This document shows, piece by piece, positions 33,293 to 42,871 of a stretch of 64,000 bases of DNA. Source of the stretch: Weissella coleopterorum (GTDB lineage: Bacteria; Bacillota; Bacilli; Lactobacillales; Lactobacillaceae); NCBI RefSeq assembly GCF_011304355.1, contig NZ_CP049888.1, positions 248,001-312,000 on the forward strand, given 5' to 3'. The notes under the pieces were generated by a model. It saw only the letters and a list, made by a program, of their open reading frames with translations. It had not been told where the DNA came from and did no database searches. A program made the position numbers and the translations under genes. The stretch's first letter is position 1, and each line of letters begins with the position of its first letter.

Positions 33293-33633
33293 TGTCAAAG
33301 AGAGTTTATATTGAAATTGATAAAGAGGACCTACCTGAAATATTTGAAATTGAATTAGCTGGTAAAAATGTATATTTGAAATTTGATTTTAATACAGTAG
33401 GGAGTTTTTACACTGTAGATTTGTTTGATAACAATATGGATCCTATAATTATTGGTGAAAAGCTATCATATGGACGAAAACTATGGAATGGATTGAATGA
33501 TCCTAGAATTCCAAATGTTGATATTATGCCATTTGATGAAAGTTTAAAAGAAAAGACCATTACGCCAGACAATTTAGGTGTAACGGTTTTTTTGTATTTA
33601 ATGACATTAGAGGCTGATGGAGAATATTTGTAA
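33292..33633 (+). CDS. Tail/baseplate protein, unknown
   Basis: 113 residues, start overlaps the previous stop by one base. Beta-rich, with YLKFDFNTVGSFYTVDLFDNN. Similar small proteins occur between XkdP- and XkdQ-like genes in contractile phages of lactic bacteria. No firm family. Confidence 0.55.
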   Translation: MSKRVYIEIDKEDLPEIFEIELAGKNVYLKFDFNTVGSFYTVDLFDNNMDPIIIGEKLSYGRKLWNGLNDPRIPNVDIMPFDESLKEKTITPDNLGVTVFLYLMTLEADGEYL

Positions 33634-34502
33634 TGGGTAAGAAACAATTTTTATTTGAAGTATATGTGGATATTTACACAGAATCAGCGGTCATGCACTA
33701 CATTCATAAATCTACCAACGATTTGGGTGGTTCTTTGGACATAGAATTTAGCCTGCCGTTTGATAATTCTAGTGATCAAAGTATTGGTGAAGTAACAATT
33801 TGGAACATGAGCCAAATTAGTTTGAACAGAATCCATCAAGGAGATCGTGTTCAGATCAGAGCAGGATATAAAGATGATGTTGGAATAATATTTGACGGAC
33901 ATATTTTTCGAACCACTATTCCAAATTTTGAAGATGCTGACCAGCAGTATATTTTGAGAGTTGTCGAGGGAGAAGAATATCGAAAGAAGAAAGATATCAA
34001 ATTGACATTCGGCGAGGGGACATCAGCAAGGACGATTATTAATAAAATAACTCAAACATCAGGGATAAATTTAAATGTAATTTCGATGAAGGAGAATCAT
34101 GTATATAAAGAAGGATATAGTGTGGATGGGTCTCCATTTGATGCTCTATCAGAAATAGCAGAGGATTGTCATTCCGCATTATATTATCGTAGAGGCCAAC
34201 TTACTTTTAGACATATGTATGACGGAAATAACACGGGGACGTGGCAATTGAACACTGAATCAGGAATGATAAGTTCACCAGTGATGGAACGTCGTGATGA
34301 TGATTGGGTTAAAAGTGAAGATAACGATGGTAATGGTAAATATCAGTATTCTGTGGATAGTATCTTGAATTATAGAATTACAACCGGTGAATATGTCCAT
34401 GTTAAGAGTACATTCGTTGATGTTACAGGTACGGTTATTAGCGGTGAACATTCTTTTGATGGTACTAACCCCATAACTTCGTTAGAGATTGGAGTTCAAT
34501 AG
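33633..34502 (+). CDS. Baseplate hub protein (XkdQ/gpD-like)
   Basis: 289 residues. Layout of the phage late-control D/XkdQ hub: N-terminal beta domain (DLGGSLDIEFSLPFDNSSDQS, then GDRVQIRAGYKDDVG), middle EGTSARTIINKITQTSGI, and SPFDALSEIAEDCHSALYYRRGQLTF. Forms the central hub at the tube tip. Confidence 0.85.
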   Translation: MGKKQFLFEVYVDIYTESAVMHYIHKSTNDLGGSLDIEFSLPFDNSSDQSIGEVTIWNMSQISLNRIHQGDRVQIRAGYKDDVGIIFDGHIFRTTIPNFEDADQQYILRVVEGEEYRKKKDIKLTFGEGTSARTIINKITQTSGINLNVISMKENHVYKEGYSVDGSPFDALSEIAEDCHSALYYRRGQLTFRHMYDGNNTGTWQLNTESGMISSPVMERRDDDWVKSEDNDGNGKYQYSVDSILNYRITTGEYVHVKSTFVDVTGTVISGEHSFDGTNPITSLEIGVQ

Positions 34503-34859
34503 ATGGGTAAGATTAAAAATAGAAATAATGATGTATCATTTTTTCTACATGTACTTCCGGATGCTATTAAGAGTGAAATTAATGTATCTCAGTTAGGTCG
34601 AGTTATTAAGCTATATGATGACGACAGAAAAGCGTATGTACAACCATTGGCATTAAAGAGCGATGGAGATAAGCGTCCTATATTAGTTGGAGTTCATGTC
34701 GGGAAACGTCTAAGACAAGAAATTGAAGTGAATGATGTTGTATTAGTTATGTTTTTAGATCGCTCTATTGCAAATTTTAATGGAGATAATGAGACATTTG
34801 AGTTAAGCAGCAAACGTATGCACAGCTTGAATGATGCTTTTGTTATTGATATTTACTAA
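34503..34859 (+). CDS. DUF2577/XkdR-like baseplate protein
   Basis: 118 residues; GRVIKLYDDDRKAYVQPLALKSDGDKRPILVGVHVGKRLRQEIEVNDVVLVMFLDRSI matches the OB-like core of XkdR/DUF2577 baseplate spike-adjacent proteins. Order XkdQ-R-S-T is the same as in PBSX. Confidence 0.8.
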   Translation: MGKIKNRNNDVSFFLHVLPDAIKSEINVSQLGRVIKLYDDDRKAYVQPLALKSDGDKRPILVGVHVGKRLRQEIEVNDVVLVMFLDRSIANFNGDNETFELSSKRMHSLNDAFVIDIY

Positions 34860-34870
34860 GGAGGATCGGA

Positions 34871-35236
34871 ATGATCGATATTAAGTTATCTGATGAAGGT
34901 GGTATTGATTTTGGTAAACCAGTTGATGATATTGAACAGGTAAAACAAGGAATCACAATATTATTAGAGACACAGCTTGGTGAATTTATTGAAGATAAAT
35001 CAATGGGTTTAGATATTGAAAATATTTTGGGTGAAAAATATGATGAGCGAATTATAAAAGATGCAATTCAAAACGTATTGCAAAGTGACGCTCAGATTAG
35101 CCGCTTTGATAATTTCCAGATCTCAATTGAAAAATCTCATAGAGCGGTGTTGGTTAAATTAAAATTATATATTGGTAGCAATGAATCAGATCAAAAAGAT
35201 TATGAAGAAGTGGAGGTTAAGTTAGATGTTAAATGA
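34871..35236 (+). CDS. DUF2634/XkdS-like baseplate wedge protein (gp25-type)
   Basis: 121 residues. VKQGITILLETQLGEFIEDKSMGLDIENILG is the typical gp25/XkdS wedge segment. Overlaps the next gene by 11 bases. RBS AAGGAGGA. Confidence 0.85.
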   Translation: MIDIKLSDEGGIDFGKPVDDIEQVKQGITILLETQLGEFIEDKSMGLDIENILGEKYDERIIKDAIQNVLQSDAQISRFDNFQISIEKSHRAVLVKLKLYIGSNESDQKDYEEVEVKLDVK

Positions 35237-36383
35237 GAATGGTTTTTCCAGACCGGCCAAGATGGAATTAGTTCGAGAATTGTCTTCTAAGTGGATTGAG
35301 TTATTTGGTTCAAATAGTGATGTGTCTTCACATTCAGTTGCTGGTATTATCATTAGAATGTTGGCATTCTTTTTTGACTTAGTTTATCAGTTATCTGAGA
35401 AAGTGTATTATTCTCAATATTTAAATACTGCTTCGGGCGTTTCATTAGATAGAATTGCTGCCAATTTTGGTATCAATCGAAATACTGCGACTAGATCTAT
35501 TGTTGATCTATCTTTTACAGGTACACCAGGATATGTAATTCCTAGTGGATCATTATTCAAAACTAGTGATGATAAAGTGTATCAATTGGGAAGTTCAGTT
35601 ATCTTGAATAATAAAGGTACCAATCAAGGAATTGCATACGCTGTTGAACTAGGTTCAGAATATAATGTCCCGGCTAATACAATTGTTAATCAATTGGAAG
35701 TTACGGCAGATATATTTTCAGTAACTAATCCAGAGCAAGCAGAGGGCGGATCAGATAATGAAACAGATGCAGAATTAGCCCGTCGTGTTCGCTTAGCTAA
35801 TGATACAAAGCCATCAAGTCCGGTTAATGGTGTTATCTCAGCTGTTATGAAGGTTCCAGGAGTTAAAAATGTTCAAGTTATTTTAAACAATACTATGGAA
35901 ATAGATGAATATGATAACCCTGCTAAATCGATACATGTTTATGTGGATGGTGGTGAAGAGAAACATATTTCAACTGCTTTGTTTGAATCGGTAGCTGCTG
36001 GAATTTTGATGGTTGGAAGTAAGGAATTTAACATAACTGATTTATCAGGTAATCCAAATAATCATGTTGCATTTGATTTTGCTAAGAAACAAGTTATTTA
36101 TGTAAATGTAAAACTTTCGGTTAATTCTGACTTTGAGTTGGATGGAGAAAAGCAAGTTGAACAGGCTATTTTGGAATATCTAGATACGGTTAAAATGGGC
36201 GATTCTGTTAGATATTCTTACCTTTACAAGTATATATATGACAACGTTAAAGGGATTGTTGTAGCAGAAGTTAAGATCGGTGATTCATTGGAAAACTTGT
36301 CGATGGCCGATATTAAACTTGAACAATTTGCGACAGCTACATCAACAAGTGAAAGTATGGAGATTACACGCGATGGAATTTGA
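35226..36383 (+). CDS. Baseplate J-like protein (XkdT)
   Basis: 385 residues with the gpJ/XkdT core: LNTASGVSLDRIAANFGI near residue 60, GSLFKTSDDKVYQL near 112, EGGSDNETDAELARRVRLANDTKPSSPVNGVISAVMKVPGVKNV near 175-218, the best-kept part of the family. Forms baseplate wedges in contractile tails. Confidence 0.93.
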   Translation: MLNENGFSRPAKMELVRELSSKWIELFGSNSDVSSHSVAGIIIRMLAFFFDLVYQLSEKVYYSQYLNTASGVSLDRIAANFGINRNTATRSIVDLSFTGTPGYVIPSGSLFKTSDDKVYQLGSSVILNNKGTNQGIAYAVELGSEYNVPANTIVNQLEVTADIFSVTNPEQAEGGSDNETDAELARRVRLANDTKPSSPVNGVISAVMKVPGVKNVQVILNNTMEIDEYDNPAKSIHVYVDGGEEKHISTALFESVAAGILMVGSKEFNITDLSGNPNNHVAFDFAKKQVIYVNVKLSVNSDFELDGEKQVEQAILEYLDTVKMGDSVRYSYLYKYIYDNVKGIVVAEVKIGDSLENLSMADIKLEQFATATSTSESMEITRDGI

Positions 36384-37023
36384 CTTTAAAAAATTTTTCT
36401 TGAATCATCTACCAGGACCACTGAATAAATTAGATGATAATTTTAATAAATTAGCTTCTTTTTTCAATTATGAATTCGGATTATTAGTTCATTTATTTAA
36501 CCAAATTGAAAAAATGCGGTCACTTGATGATGCAAAAGGAAAAGTTTTGGATGAAATTGGCGATAACTATAATCAACCACGAGGAGAAGCCGATGATGTT
36601 TTTTATCGTATTATGATAAGATCCAAAATGGCATTGAATTCAGGTCGGACCACAGTTAATGGGTTGTTGGATATTATCAGTCAATCGTTAAATGTAAAAC
36701 CCGATGGGATTACAATTACCCCACTAAGAAATTATAGTTATAAGGGTGTAGATACTGGTGAACCATTGGCCATATCCATTAAAAATATTCCTCTACAGTG
36801 GATTGACGAAGATTGGGAGCAAAATTATATTATCAATCGAATTAGAGATGGAGTGGCGGCTGGAATTCGCGTTGATGAGATTAGTTTTATAGACCGCTCT
36901 AATTCCGTATTATCAATACGTGGAATCTCAAGTTCTACATTAATTTATAAAGTATATGAAAAAAAGGAGGGGCATAAATGTCGAATAAGTTTTCAGCATT
37001 TGAATTTACAGACGAAGGTTTGA
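36373..37023 (+). CDS. DUF2313/XkdU-like baseplate protein
   Basis: 216 residues from ATG 36373; the longer frame starts within the previous gene. DAKGKVLDEIGDNYNQPRGEADDVFYRIMIRSKMALNSGRTTVNGLLDII fits the gpI/XkdU-like partner of baseplate J. The stop lies 46 bases inside the fibre gene, whose own RBS AGGAGGGG lies within this gene. Confidence 0.8.
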   Translation: MEFDFKKFFLNHLPGPLNKLDDNFNKLASFFNYEFGLLVHLFNQIEKMRSLDDAKGKVLDEIGDNYNQPRGEADDVFYRIMIRSKMALNSGRTTVNGLLDIISQSLNVKPDGITITPLRNYSYKGVDTGEPLAISIKNIPLQWIDEDWEQNYIINRIRDGVAAGIRVDEISFIDRSNSVLSIRGISSSTLIYKVYEKKEGHKCRISFQHLNLQTKV

Positions 37024-39047
37024 AAGTCATTTCTGAAGTGTTGGCAAATAAAGGTAAAATGGCAATTATGTCATTTTATACCTTTGATAAGGTTATTAAT
37101 AAGCAAATTGAATATGATCAAATTCAAGCAAATAATCCTAAACAATTTAAACCCGTTGGGACAGTAACAGCAAAGCCTAATAATACAATTGAATCACGGT
37201 TGATTTTAGATAATTTGGATGTAACTATTGATTACTCTTTGAAAAGTGTTGCAATCATTGGGCAATATAACGATTCAAACTTTATTTTAGGAGTTATTTT
37301 TACAAATGAAGTAACAACTATTCCTAAATATGATGGTATATCAGGGCAGTCAATCGCATTAGACGTATCTTTTGCTATCTCAGACACTTCCGTAGTTACG
37401 ATCAATACACAATTAGCGGGAATGCTAACCGTAGAAGATTATATTGCATTAATGAGTTATATTGATTCTAAGGACGCATTGAAAGCTGATGACGATAAAG
37501 TAGTTCATTTATTTAATAATGAAAATGTCGATGGGATTAAGAAGTTTCTTAAAACAATCAACGGTAGCGTTTCGGGAAATTCAGGGACTACTAATCGAGT
37601 TAATACATTAGACTTAAATACTGCAGTAGATTTAAATAAGATGACTAATGGCTTATATTTAGCAACATCTTTGGACAAAATTACTACAAATAAGCCTGAT
37701 GAAGCTGGTGAAGTATTTGTTCTAGTTGTTGAGAGCTTTGAACAGCGTTTTATTGATTTACAGACTAACAAACAATATTATCGTTCAATAAACGGTTCCG
37801 TTTTCAATAAATGGGAACGTTTTTTTACTGTCTCAGAAATGAATAATCTAGATATGAATATTGTTCATAAAAAGAAAGATGAATCTATTGATGGCAACAA
37901 GACTTTTCTACAAAAGATTATTGGAAGTATTACCGGTACTGCTGGTACGGCTATTAAATTATTAACAGGTCGGAGTATTCAAACGAATTTGTCATCGACT
38001 AGTGCAGCAAATTTTGATGGTACAGCCGATGTTAAACCTGGTGTCGCTGGAACGTTACCCGTAGCAAATGGTGGTACTGGAACGACTACTGGGAATGCCC
38101 CAAGTGCATCAAAGTTGAGCCCCGGTAGAAAAATAAACAGCGTTTTATTTGATGGCTCTAAGGATATTACTGTAATTGATTCAACGGCAATTCATAAAAC
38201 CGGTGATGAGACGGTCGATGGGACAAAGACATTTAAACAAACCATCAAGCAAGATATGACTAAGCGTCCTGCTTCCAGATTAGCTCTATATACTGTTACT
38301 GATGATACTTACGGTGGCGCAATTTTAAGTATGTTAGCTAGTCCTGATGGTTATGGCCGAGCTATTGGTATTGGTTCTGGTGGAATTACGGTATTAGGAG
38401 GAGGTGAAGCTGCTGCTAGCTTACTGGATGCAATTGTCGCTGGAACAACACCAGCTGGATTCCCTAAAGTGGCAAGTAGTGAAAATGCAGTATTAGCATC
38501 AGATTCATCAGCTTTTATTCTTGTTGGTTACCAAAGCGGTGGAACAGCCGGACAATTATGGGAATTCACCTCAAGCGGAACTTTGAATAAGTGGATTAAT
38601 GGTAAAGCTGTAAATGTTATTAAAGCGGATGGAACGGCAGTGGATTCAGATGCAATTCACAAAAAAGCGGCGTTATCTGTTAAAGACTATTCAGCTACTC
38701 TATTCGGAGTTTCTGGAGCAATCCAATTTCATGTCACCGATACTGGAGTTGGGGTTGTAGTAGCTGGATCGTTAAAAAATGTTCCTACTAGTGATGGGAG
38801 TAAAAAAACTGGTGCACAAATTCCAGCTGGCGTTCCGGTGCCAGCCTATGATGTAAGACTTCCTTGGGCAACATGGTCTGGAATTACAGACGTTACTCAT
38901 AGAACTGGATTTATTGGTTTTTTCTTACTAAAAAAGGGATCAAGGGACATTTATTATAAGCAACAAACCACAAAAGAAGATAGTACTAAGGAATATACGC
39001 CGGGAACGTTAGGAATAGACACAAGTGGTTGGTACCCTATTCACTAA
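36978..39047 (+). CDS. Tail fibre / receptor-binding protein
   Basis: 689 residues. N-terminal ~150 residues resemble the fibre N-domain that binds the baseplate (FTDEGLKVISEVLANKGKMAI). It is followed by repeats of a motif (V/I)xHx..(N/D)E(N/S/T)(V/I)DG.K.F at about 177, 293 and 403, typical of fibre shaft spacing, a Gly/Thr-rich stalk (GTLPVANGGTGTTTG), and a distinct C-terminal domain rich in Ala/Gly/Ser, which probably determines host receptor. No chaperone gene follows. Confidence 0.85.
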   Translation: MSNKFSAFEFTDEGLKVISEVLANKGKMAIMSFYTFDKVINKQIEYDQIQANNPKQFKPVGTVTAKPNNTIESRLILDNLDVTIDYSLKSVAIIGQYNDSNFILGVIFTNEVTTIPKYDGISGQSIALDVSFAISDTSVVTINTQLAGMLTVEDYIALMSYIDSKDALKADDDKVVHLFNNENVDGIKKFLKTINGSVSGNSGTTNRVNTLDLNTAVDLNKMTNGLYLATSLDKITTNKPDEAGEVFVLVVESFEQRFIDLQTNKQYYRSINGSVFNKWERFFTVSEMNNLDMNIVHKKKDESIDGNKTFLQKIIGSITGTAGTAIKLLTGRSIQTNLSSTSAANFDGTADVKPGVAGTLPVANGGTGTTTGNAPSASKLSPGRKINSVLFDGSKDITVIDSTAIHKTGDETVDGTKTFKQTIKQDMTKRPASRLALYTVTDDTYGGAILSMLASPDGYGRAIGIGSGGITVLGGGEAAASLLDAIVAGTTPAGFPKVASSENAVLASDSSAFILVGYQSGGTAGQLWEFTSSGTLNKWINGKAVNVIKADGTAVDSDAIHKKAALSVKDYSATLFGVSGAIQFHVTDTGVGVVVAGSLKNVPTSDGSKKTGAQIPAGVPVPAYDVRLPWATWSGITDVTHRTGFIGFFLLKKGSRDIYYKQQTTKEDSTKEYTPGTLGIDTSGWYPIH

Positions 39048-39067
39048 TTATGGAGAGAGGGAAGATA

Positions 39068-39562
39068 GTGCAGTTTTTAAAATTAATGTATATGAATTTG
39101 AACGGGGCCACTGAGACGACGGTTCTGTTTTTATTTATGATGATTGATACAGTATTTGCTAATACGTGGCGAAGACGTCGAGGTGTGGCTATTACTAGTG
39201 GGGGTGGATTAGGTGGATTGATTAAGTCAATACCATTAGCCTTAATGCCGGTTTTAATTTGGATTGTGGAAATTCCATTATCGTTAGCACCGGATCATAT
39301 TGCTGGATTAGCAATTAATTTTAATCCAGTTATTTTTGATGTAATTGCCTTTTTGGTATTCCTGTTAATTGCTTGGTATTGGGTTAAATCAATCTTGGCC
39401 AATGCAAAATTAGCTGGATATAATCCGCCAGACTGGTTAGAGAAGTTTATTGAAGATGAGTATCACGTTAAATTAGGGAAGATCAAAACTGAACCTAATT
39501 CAGCAAAGAAAGATCAAAAGCAAGTATCACAAACGTACGGCAGTCGAAATGACATTAAATAG
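39068..39562 (+). CDS. Holin-like lysis protein
   Basis: 164 residues from GTG 39068 (GAGAGGGAAG upstream; upstream ATG 39050 is an alternative). Several hydrophobic helices (about 10-28, 40-62, 75-100) and a charged C-terminal tail (KIKTEPNSAKKDQKQVS). Position right before the amidase marks it as the holin, although I cannot name the family. Confidence 0.7.
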   Translation: MQFLKLMYMNLNGATETTVLFLFMMIDTVFANTWRRRRGVAITSGGGLGGLIKSIPLALMPVLIWIVEIPLSLAPDHIAGLAINFNPVIFDVIAFLVFLLIAWYWVKSILANAKLAGYNPPDWLEKFIEDEYHVKLGKIKTEPNSAKKDQKQVSQTYGSRNDIK

Positions 39563-39574
39563 GAGGAATTAATA

Positions 39575-40471
39575 ATGGCAGAGGTATATTCAAATTTAGC
39601 AACTAGTTTAGATTCACGCCCAGTTTATAACGGCGGAGAGCGAACACGAGCAGTTGATTTCGTAGTGGTCCATCACAATGCGACAACTAATAAAGATGTG
39701 GCAATTGGTACTTGGGTAGTGGGATCAGGAGCGTTTACATCAGCACATTATGAAATTGCTAACGGCGAAATCATTGGTGTACTAGGCGAGAACTTTGTCG
39801 CTTATCATGCTGGCGGAACTGGAGGAGCAGATGTTCCTAAAATTAGTGATATTAACAATCGTTCGATTGGACTGGAATTTTTAAACTCGACTGGTGCGCC
39901 AAATTGGGAAGTCGGAGATGAGACATTACGATCTGGCGGTAAATTATTAGCTGATATTTGTATTCGTTATGGACTACCAATTGATCGAAGTGCTATCAAA
40001 TTGCATGGGGAGATCACGGCCACACAATGTCCCGGTGGATTAGATATTGATAAGTTAATTCAATATACTCGTGAAGCAGCTGGTGGTACTGGTGGGGCAA
40101 GCAATGAAGTTCATGATAATGAAACAGAAGGAATGAAAGCATTCAAACAAGATAGTAGTTTTACATTGAATAAGCCATTTAAGGTAAATGAGGTTAAAAA
40201 CATCTATGGTATGTGGCAAGCTATCAGTTATGAGATGGCTGGTGGAGATAGCGCTAATTGGTTGGATAATGGAATTCCACTTGCATTAGTACATCGAACT
40301 GATGGCGGGGATAATAATAATGTTGAACCCGGAGCAATGATTGCATTTGACGATGGATATAATAGCGGTACGATTGATAAGTATGATGAACCTACGAATG
40401 GTATTTATATCTCATGGGGTGGAAATTATGATGGTACTTGGTTTGATGCAGACGCATTGTTGAATCATTAA
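39575..40471 (+). CDS. Endolysin: N-acetylmuramoyl-L-alanine amidase
   Basis: 298 residues. Amidase_2 domain at about 25-165 with zinc ligands visible as H in DFVVVHHNATT, H in SAHYEIANG and the HGEITATQCPGG block. C-terminal ~110 residues (YGMWQAISYEMAGGDSANW ... YISWGGNYDGTWFDADALL) are a likely wall-binding domain, unlike LysM or SH3b as I know them. Cleaves the amide bond between muramic acid and stem peptide. RBS AGGAGGA. Confidence 0.93.
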   Translation: MAEVYSNLATSLDSRPVYNGGERTRAVDFVVVHHNATTNKDVAIGTWVVGSGAFTSAHYEIANGEIIGVLGENFVAYHAGGTGGADVPKISDINNRSIGLEFLNSTGAPNWEVGDETLRSGGKLLADICIRYGLPIDRSAIKLHGEITATQCPGGLDIDKLIQYTREAAGGTGGASNEVHDNETEGMKAFKQDSSFTLNKPFKVNEVKNIYGMWQAISYEMAGGDSANWLDNGIPLALVHRTDGGDNNNVEPGAMIAFDDGYNSGTIDKYDEPTNGIYISWGGNYDGTWFDADALLNH

Positions 40472-40480
40472 TATAAATTA

Positions 40481-40518
40481 AAAGCCTACTGACTAGATTT
40501 CTAGTTGGTAGGCTTTTT
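40481..40518 (+). terminator. Terminator of the phage late operon
   Basis: AGCCTACTGACTAG...CTAGTTGGTAGGCTTTTTT: long near-perfect stem followed by T-run, 10 bp after the endolysin stop. Confidence 0.85.
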
Positions 40519-40765
40519 TAGTTTGGAACAGTAAATAACAGTAGCGAACAGTATTTTTTATTTATCTACCTATAATATAGATGAAGATTGAAAGAAAGTT
40601 TATTTTGAGTCGGGAGATATATTGTGTATTTTGGTGTGTATTTAGAAAGCGGCAAAAACTGCCAATTCCTGCTATATCAACGAATAAGCATTTTATGTCT
40701 TAGTTGACTGGAAGTGGTCACCACTTGTTTAATTTTAATTAATTAAATAATGGTTATACAATAAA
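40519..40765. other. Right end of prophage, candidate attachment region
   Basis: No gene visible. AACAGTA occurs three times (40528, 40537, 40547), and AAGTGGT-C-ACCACTT (40712-40726) is a 7-bp palindrome. After the endolysin such repeats are often integrase arm sites and the core lies nearby, but the left junction is outside the window and the att core cannot be fixed. The chromosome resumes at the trhA-like gene. Confidence 0.4.
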
Positions 40766-40804
40766 AGCGTTTAGGTTATATCCAACCTAAACGCTTTTTT
40801 GTTG
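40765..40804. terminator. Bidirectional terminator
   Basis: AAAAGCGTTTAGGTTATATC and CAACCTAAACGCTTTTTTG form a perfect stem of 10-12 pairs with A/T tracts on each side; it can serve phage and the convergent trhA-like gene. Confidence 0.85.
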
Positions 40805-40907
40805 TTCTATAGAATTGATCATGCTGATGAGTATCGCAAATCAAAAGTAGGTTTTAGTTTGTATAATTTTAATATTTGGTTGTAGAAAGGAACAAACAAT
40901 TCTAATC

Positions 40908-41552
40908 TTAAATATTGAAATAGATCGAGAAGAACATTAACCAAGTTCCGGCCATAACGAAGAAATGCCAAATTAAATGTAGCCCAGGAATTTTAGGGAA
41001 GCTATAGATGATGGCTCCCAATGTAAAAACAATTCCACCGGATACTAATAACCAAAATCCTGCCGTTGATAAATTTTGATACAATTCTTTTGCAGTTATG
41101 AGACAGAGCCAGCCCATGACAATATAAAAAGTCGTTTCAATTCTTTGATGCCGACCATGACTTAAAATATGTGTGAAAATTCCACCGAGGGCTAAAAGCC
41201 AGATCGAGATTAATAAAATAAAACCATGTTGATTATTTAGAGTAATCACGCAATAAGGAGTGTATGTCCCAGCAATCAATAAAAAAATATTGCTATGATC
41301 AAAAATTTGAAAAAAACGATAGGCAGGAGTGAATGCTAAGCAATGAAATAAGGTTGAGGCAAAATATAAAAGAAGTAATGTAGCGCTATATACCCATAAA
41401 CTGGCTATTTGATAAAATGGTAGATGCTGTAGCATGCCACGTTGAATGAGTGCCACGACTAGCATTAAACTGATTAATAGTCCAAGACCATGTGTAATAG
41501 CGTTCCATGTTTCGTAAATAACAGTTTTGTGATTAGTAATATCCAATTTCAT
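40908..41552 (-). CDS. trhA: TrhA/YqfA-type membrane protein (hemolysin III family)
   Basis: 214 residues from ATG 41552 (AGGAAATTT upstream). Seven predicted membrane helices; conserved residues ITHGLG, STLFHC, DHSNIFLLIAGTYTPY and LHLIWHFFVMAG, with the histidines and aspartate of the PAQR/HlyIII zinc-hydrolase-like superfamily. Family is a housekeeping membrane protein linked to lipid homeostasis; the hemolysin name is historical. First chromosomal gene on the right flank. Confidence 0.9.
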   Translation of the reverse strand: MKLDITNHKTVIYETWNAITHGLGLLISLMLVVALIQRGMLQHLPFYQIASLWVYSATLLLLYFASTLFHCLAFTPAYRFFQIFDHSNIFLLIAGTYTPYCVITLNNQHGFILLISIWLLALGGIFTHILSHGRHQRIETTFYIVMGWLCLITAKELYQNLSTAGFWLLVSGGIVFTLGAIIYSFPKIPGLHLIWHFFVMAGTWLMFFSIYFNI

Positions 41553-41708
41553 AATAAATTTCCTATTCGTTAAGATACAATTATTATAAAAGCAATGTAG
41601 AAAAAAAGTCAACTTAAAGTAGAATTGGATTTTAGATCAGATGACAAATAAGACATTTTATGCCATAATTGAACTTACAAAAGATGAGTAACGGGGTAGC
41701 AAGCATAT

Positions 41709-42242
41709 ATGGAATCAATCGAATTTAAAAAATGGTTAGATAACCTACAAAGCCAGCAAATTCCGACCTGGGATGCTTTCCCCGATCTGGATCTATACAT
41801 GGATCAAGTTGTTACCGAGGTTAATAAAATCTTGACACCGATTCTACAAACAACGATCACCAAAGCGATGATTAATAGTTACGTAAAAACGGATATGGTT
41901 CAGCGACCTGTGAAGAAAAAATACCAGCGCCAACAATTAGTGGAGATCATTTTGATTAGTATCATGAAAGTGGTTTTTCCATTAGATACCGTAAAAAAAG
42001 GTGTGTTCAAACAACTTGGTTCAAAGAAAGAAAATACGCAAAAGGCCTACGATAATTTTGTGGAACGATTCAATCAGGCATTAGCAGGAATTGACGTGAA
42101 GAATCCGGTGGTTCAGTTTCAACAGGCGGCGTTTGGAGTACCTGATTTTCAGCAAATGGCAATTCAAGCGGTGATATATAAAATCATTTGTATGCAACTA
42201 ATTGAAATTGACGGTGATTCAAATCACATTTTTGAGAAATAA
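41709..42242 (+). CDS. DUF1836 protein
   Basis: 177 residues. ITKAMINSYVKTDMVQRPVKKKYQRQQLVEIILISIMK is the core of DUF1836, a MerR-like HTH layout (NYVKxGLV-like motif changed to SYVKTDMV). Common single-copy gene in lactobacilli, probably a DNA-binding protein; no target known. RBS GGGGTAG. Confidence 0.85.
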   Translation: MESIEFKKWLDNLQSQQIPTWDAFPDLDLYMDQVVTEVNKILTPILQTTITKAMINSYVKTDMVQRPVKKKYQRQQLVEIILISIMKVVFPLDTVKKGVFKQLGSKKENTQKAYDNFVERFNQALAGIDVKNPVVQFQQAAFGVPDFQQMAIQAVIYKIICMQLIEIDGDSNHIFEK

Positions 42243-42347
42243 TTTTTATAAAGATACAAAAAGATATAAATTATGTTAAAAAAGTAAAAAATTAAAACTG
42301 ATCAGGTATAATGACTATAAGGAATTATACGAATGAGGGGAAGCATC

Positions 42348-42845
42348 ATGGCCAAGAAAGAGCGAATCAAAAAGATCTTAGTTGAACAAATTTTAGACAA
42401 AGCCGGTGTACCGTATGAGTCAATTATTTTTAGCCAGGGAATGGATCGTTCTAATGGGGAAATGGAAAAATATCAAATTAAGGAACATGATATTTATAAG
42501 ACTCTCGCTTTAACGGGGAATGTGACAGGACCATTAATTGGAATTGTGCCACTTGATATGCATCTAAGTGAGAAAAAATTAGCAGCTATTTCCGGCAATA
42601 AACGGACCGACATGATTGCTACTAAAGATCTGCAGAAAACAACAGGATATGTACACGGTGCGAATAATCCAGTCGGAATTTGGCAAACGAAGAAATTTCC
42701 GATTTATTTTGATATTCGGGCACAACAGGCGGGTCAAATTGTGTTGTCAGCCGGTGAAATTGGACGTTCAATTCGGGTTCAAGCTGAAGATATTGCTGAA
42801 TTTGTGCATAGCGAATTTGTTGATATTGCCGTAGATGAAAATTAG
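42348..42845 (+). CDS. ybaK: Cys-tRNA(Pro)/Cys-tRNA(Cys) deacylase (YbaK)
   Basis: 165 residues from ATG 42348 (GAGGGGAAG upstream). YbaK/EbsC fold: ILDKAGVPYESIIF, IYKTLALTGNVTG, AISGNKRTDMIATKDLQKTTGYVHGANNPVGIW, with the conserved Lys-Thr in KTLA and the GxxxP block. Hydrolyses mischarged Cys-tRNA. Forms a run with DUF1836 and the ManA fusion. Confidence 0.92.
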   Translation: MAKKERIKKILVEQILDKAGVPYESIIFSQGMDRSNGEMEKYQIKEHDIYKTLALTGNVTGPLIGIVPLDMHLSEKKLAAISGNKRTDMIATKDLQKTTGYVHGANNPVGIWQTKKFPIYFDIRAQQAGQIVLSAGEIGRSIRVQAEDIAEFVHSEFVDIAVDEN

Positions 42846-42871
42846 ATAGGTTTAATGGGGAGGTTAGTTTG

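Noticed and set aside
26330..39047. Tailocin (headless contractile bacteriocin)
   Set aside because: Large terminase, portal, scaffold and capsid genes are all present, so it is a prophage, though a broken one; tail-only particles could still form.
40908..41552. Haemolysin virulence factor
   Set aside because: The hemolysin III name is historical; TrhA/PAQR-like proteins are housekeeping membrane proteins.
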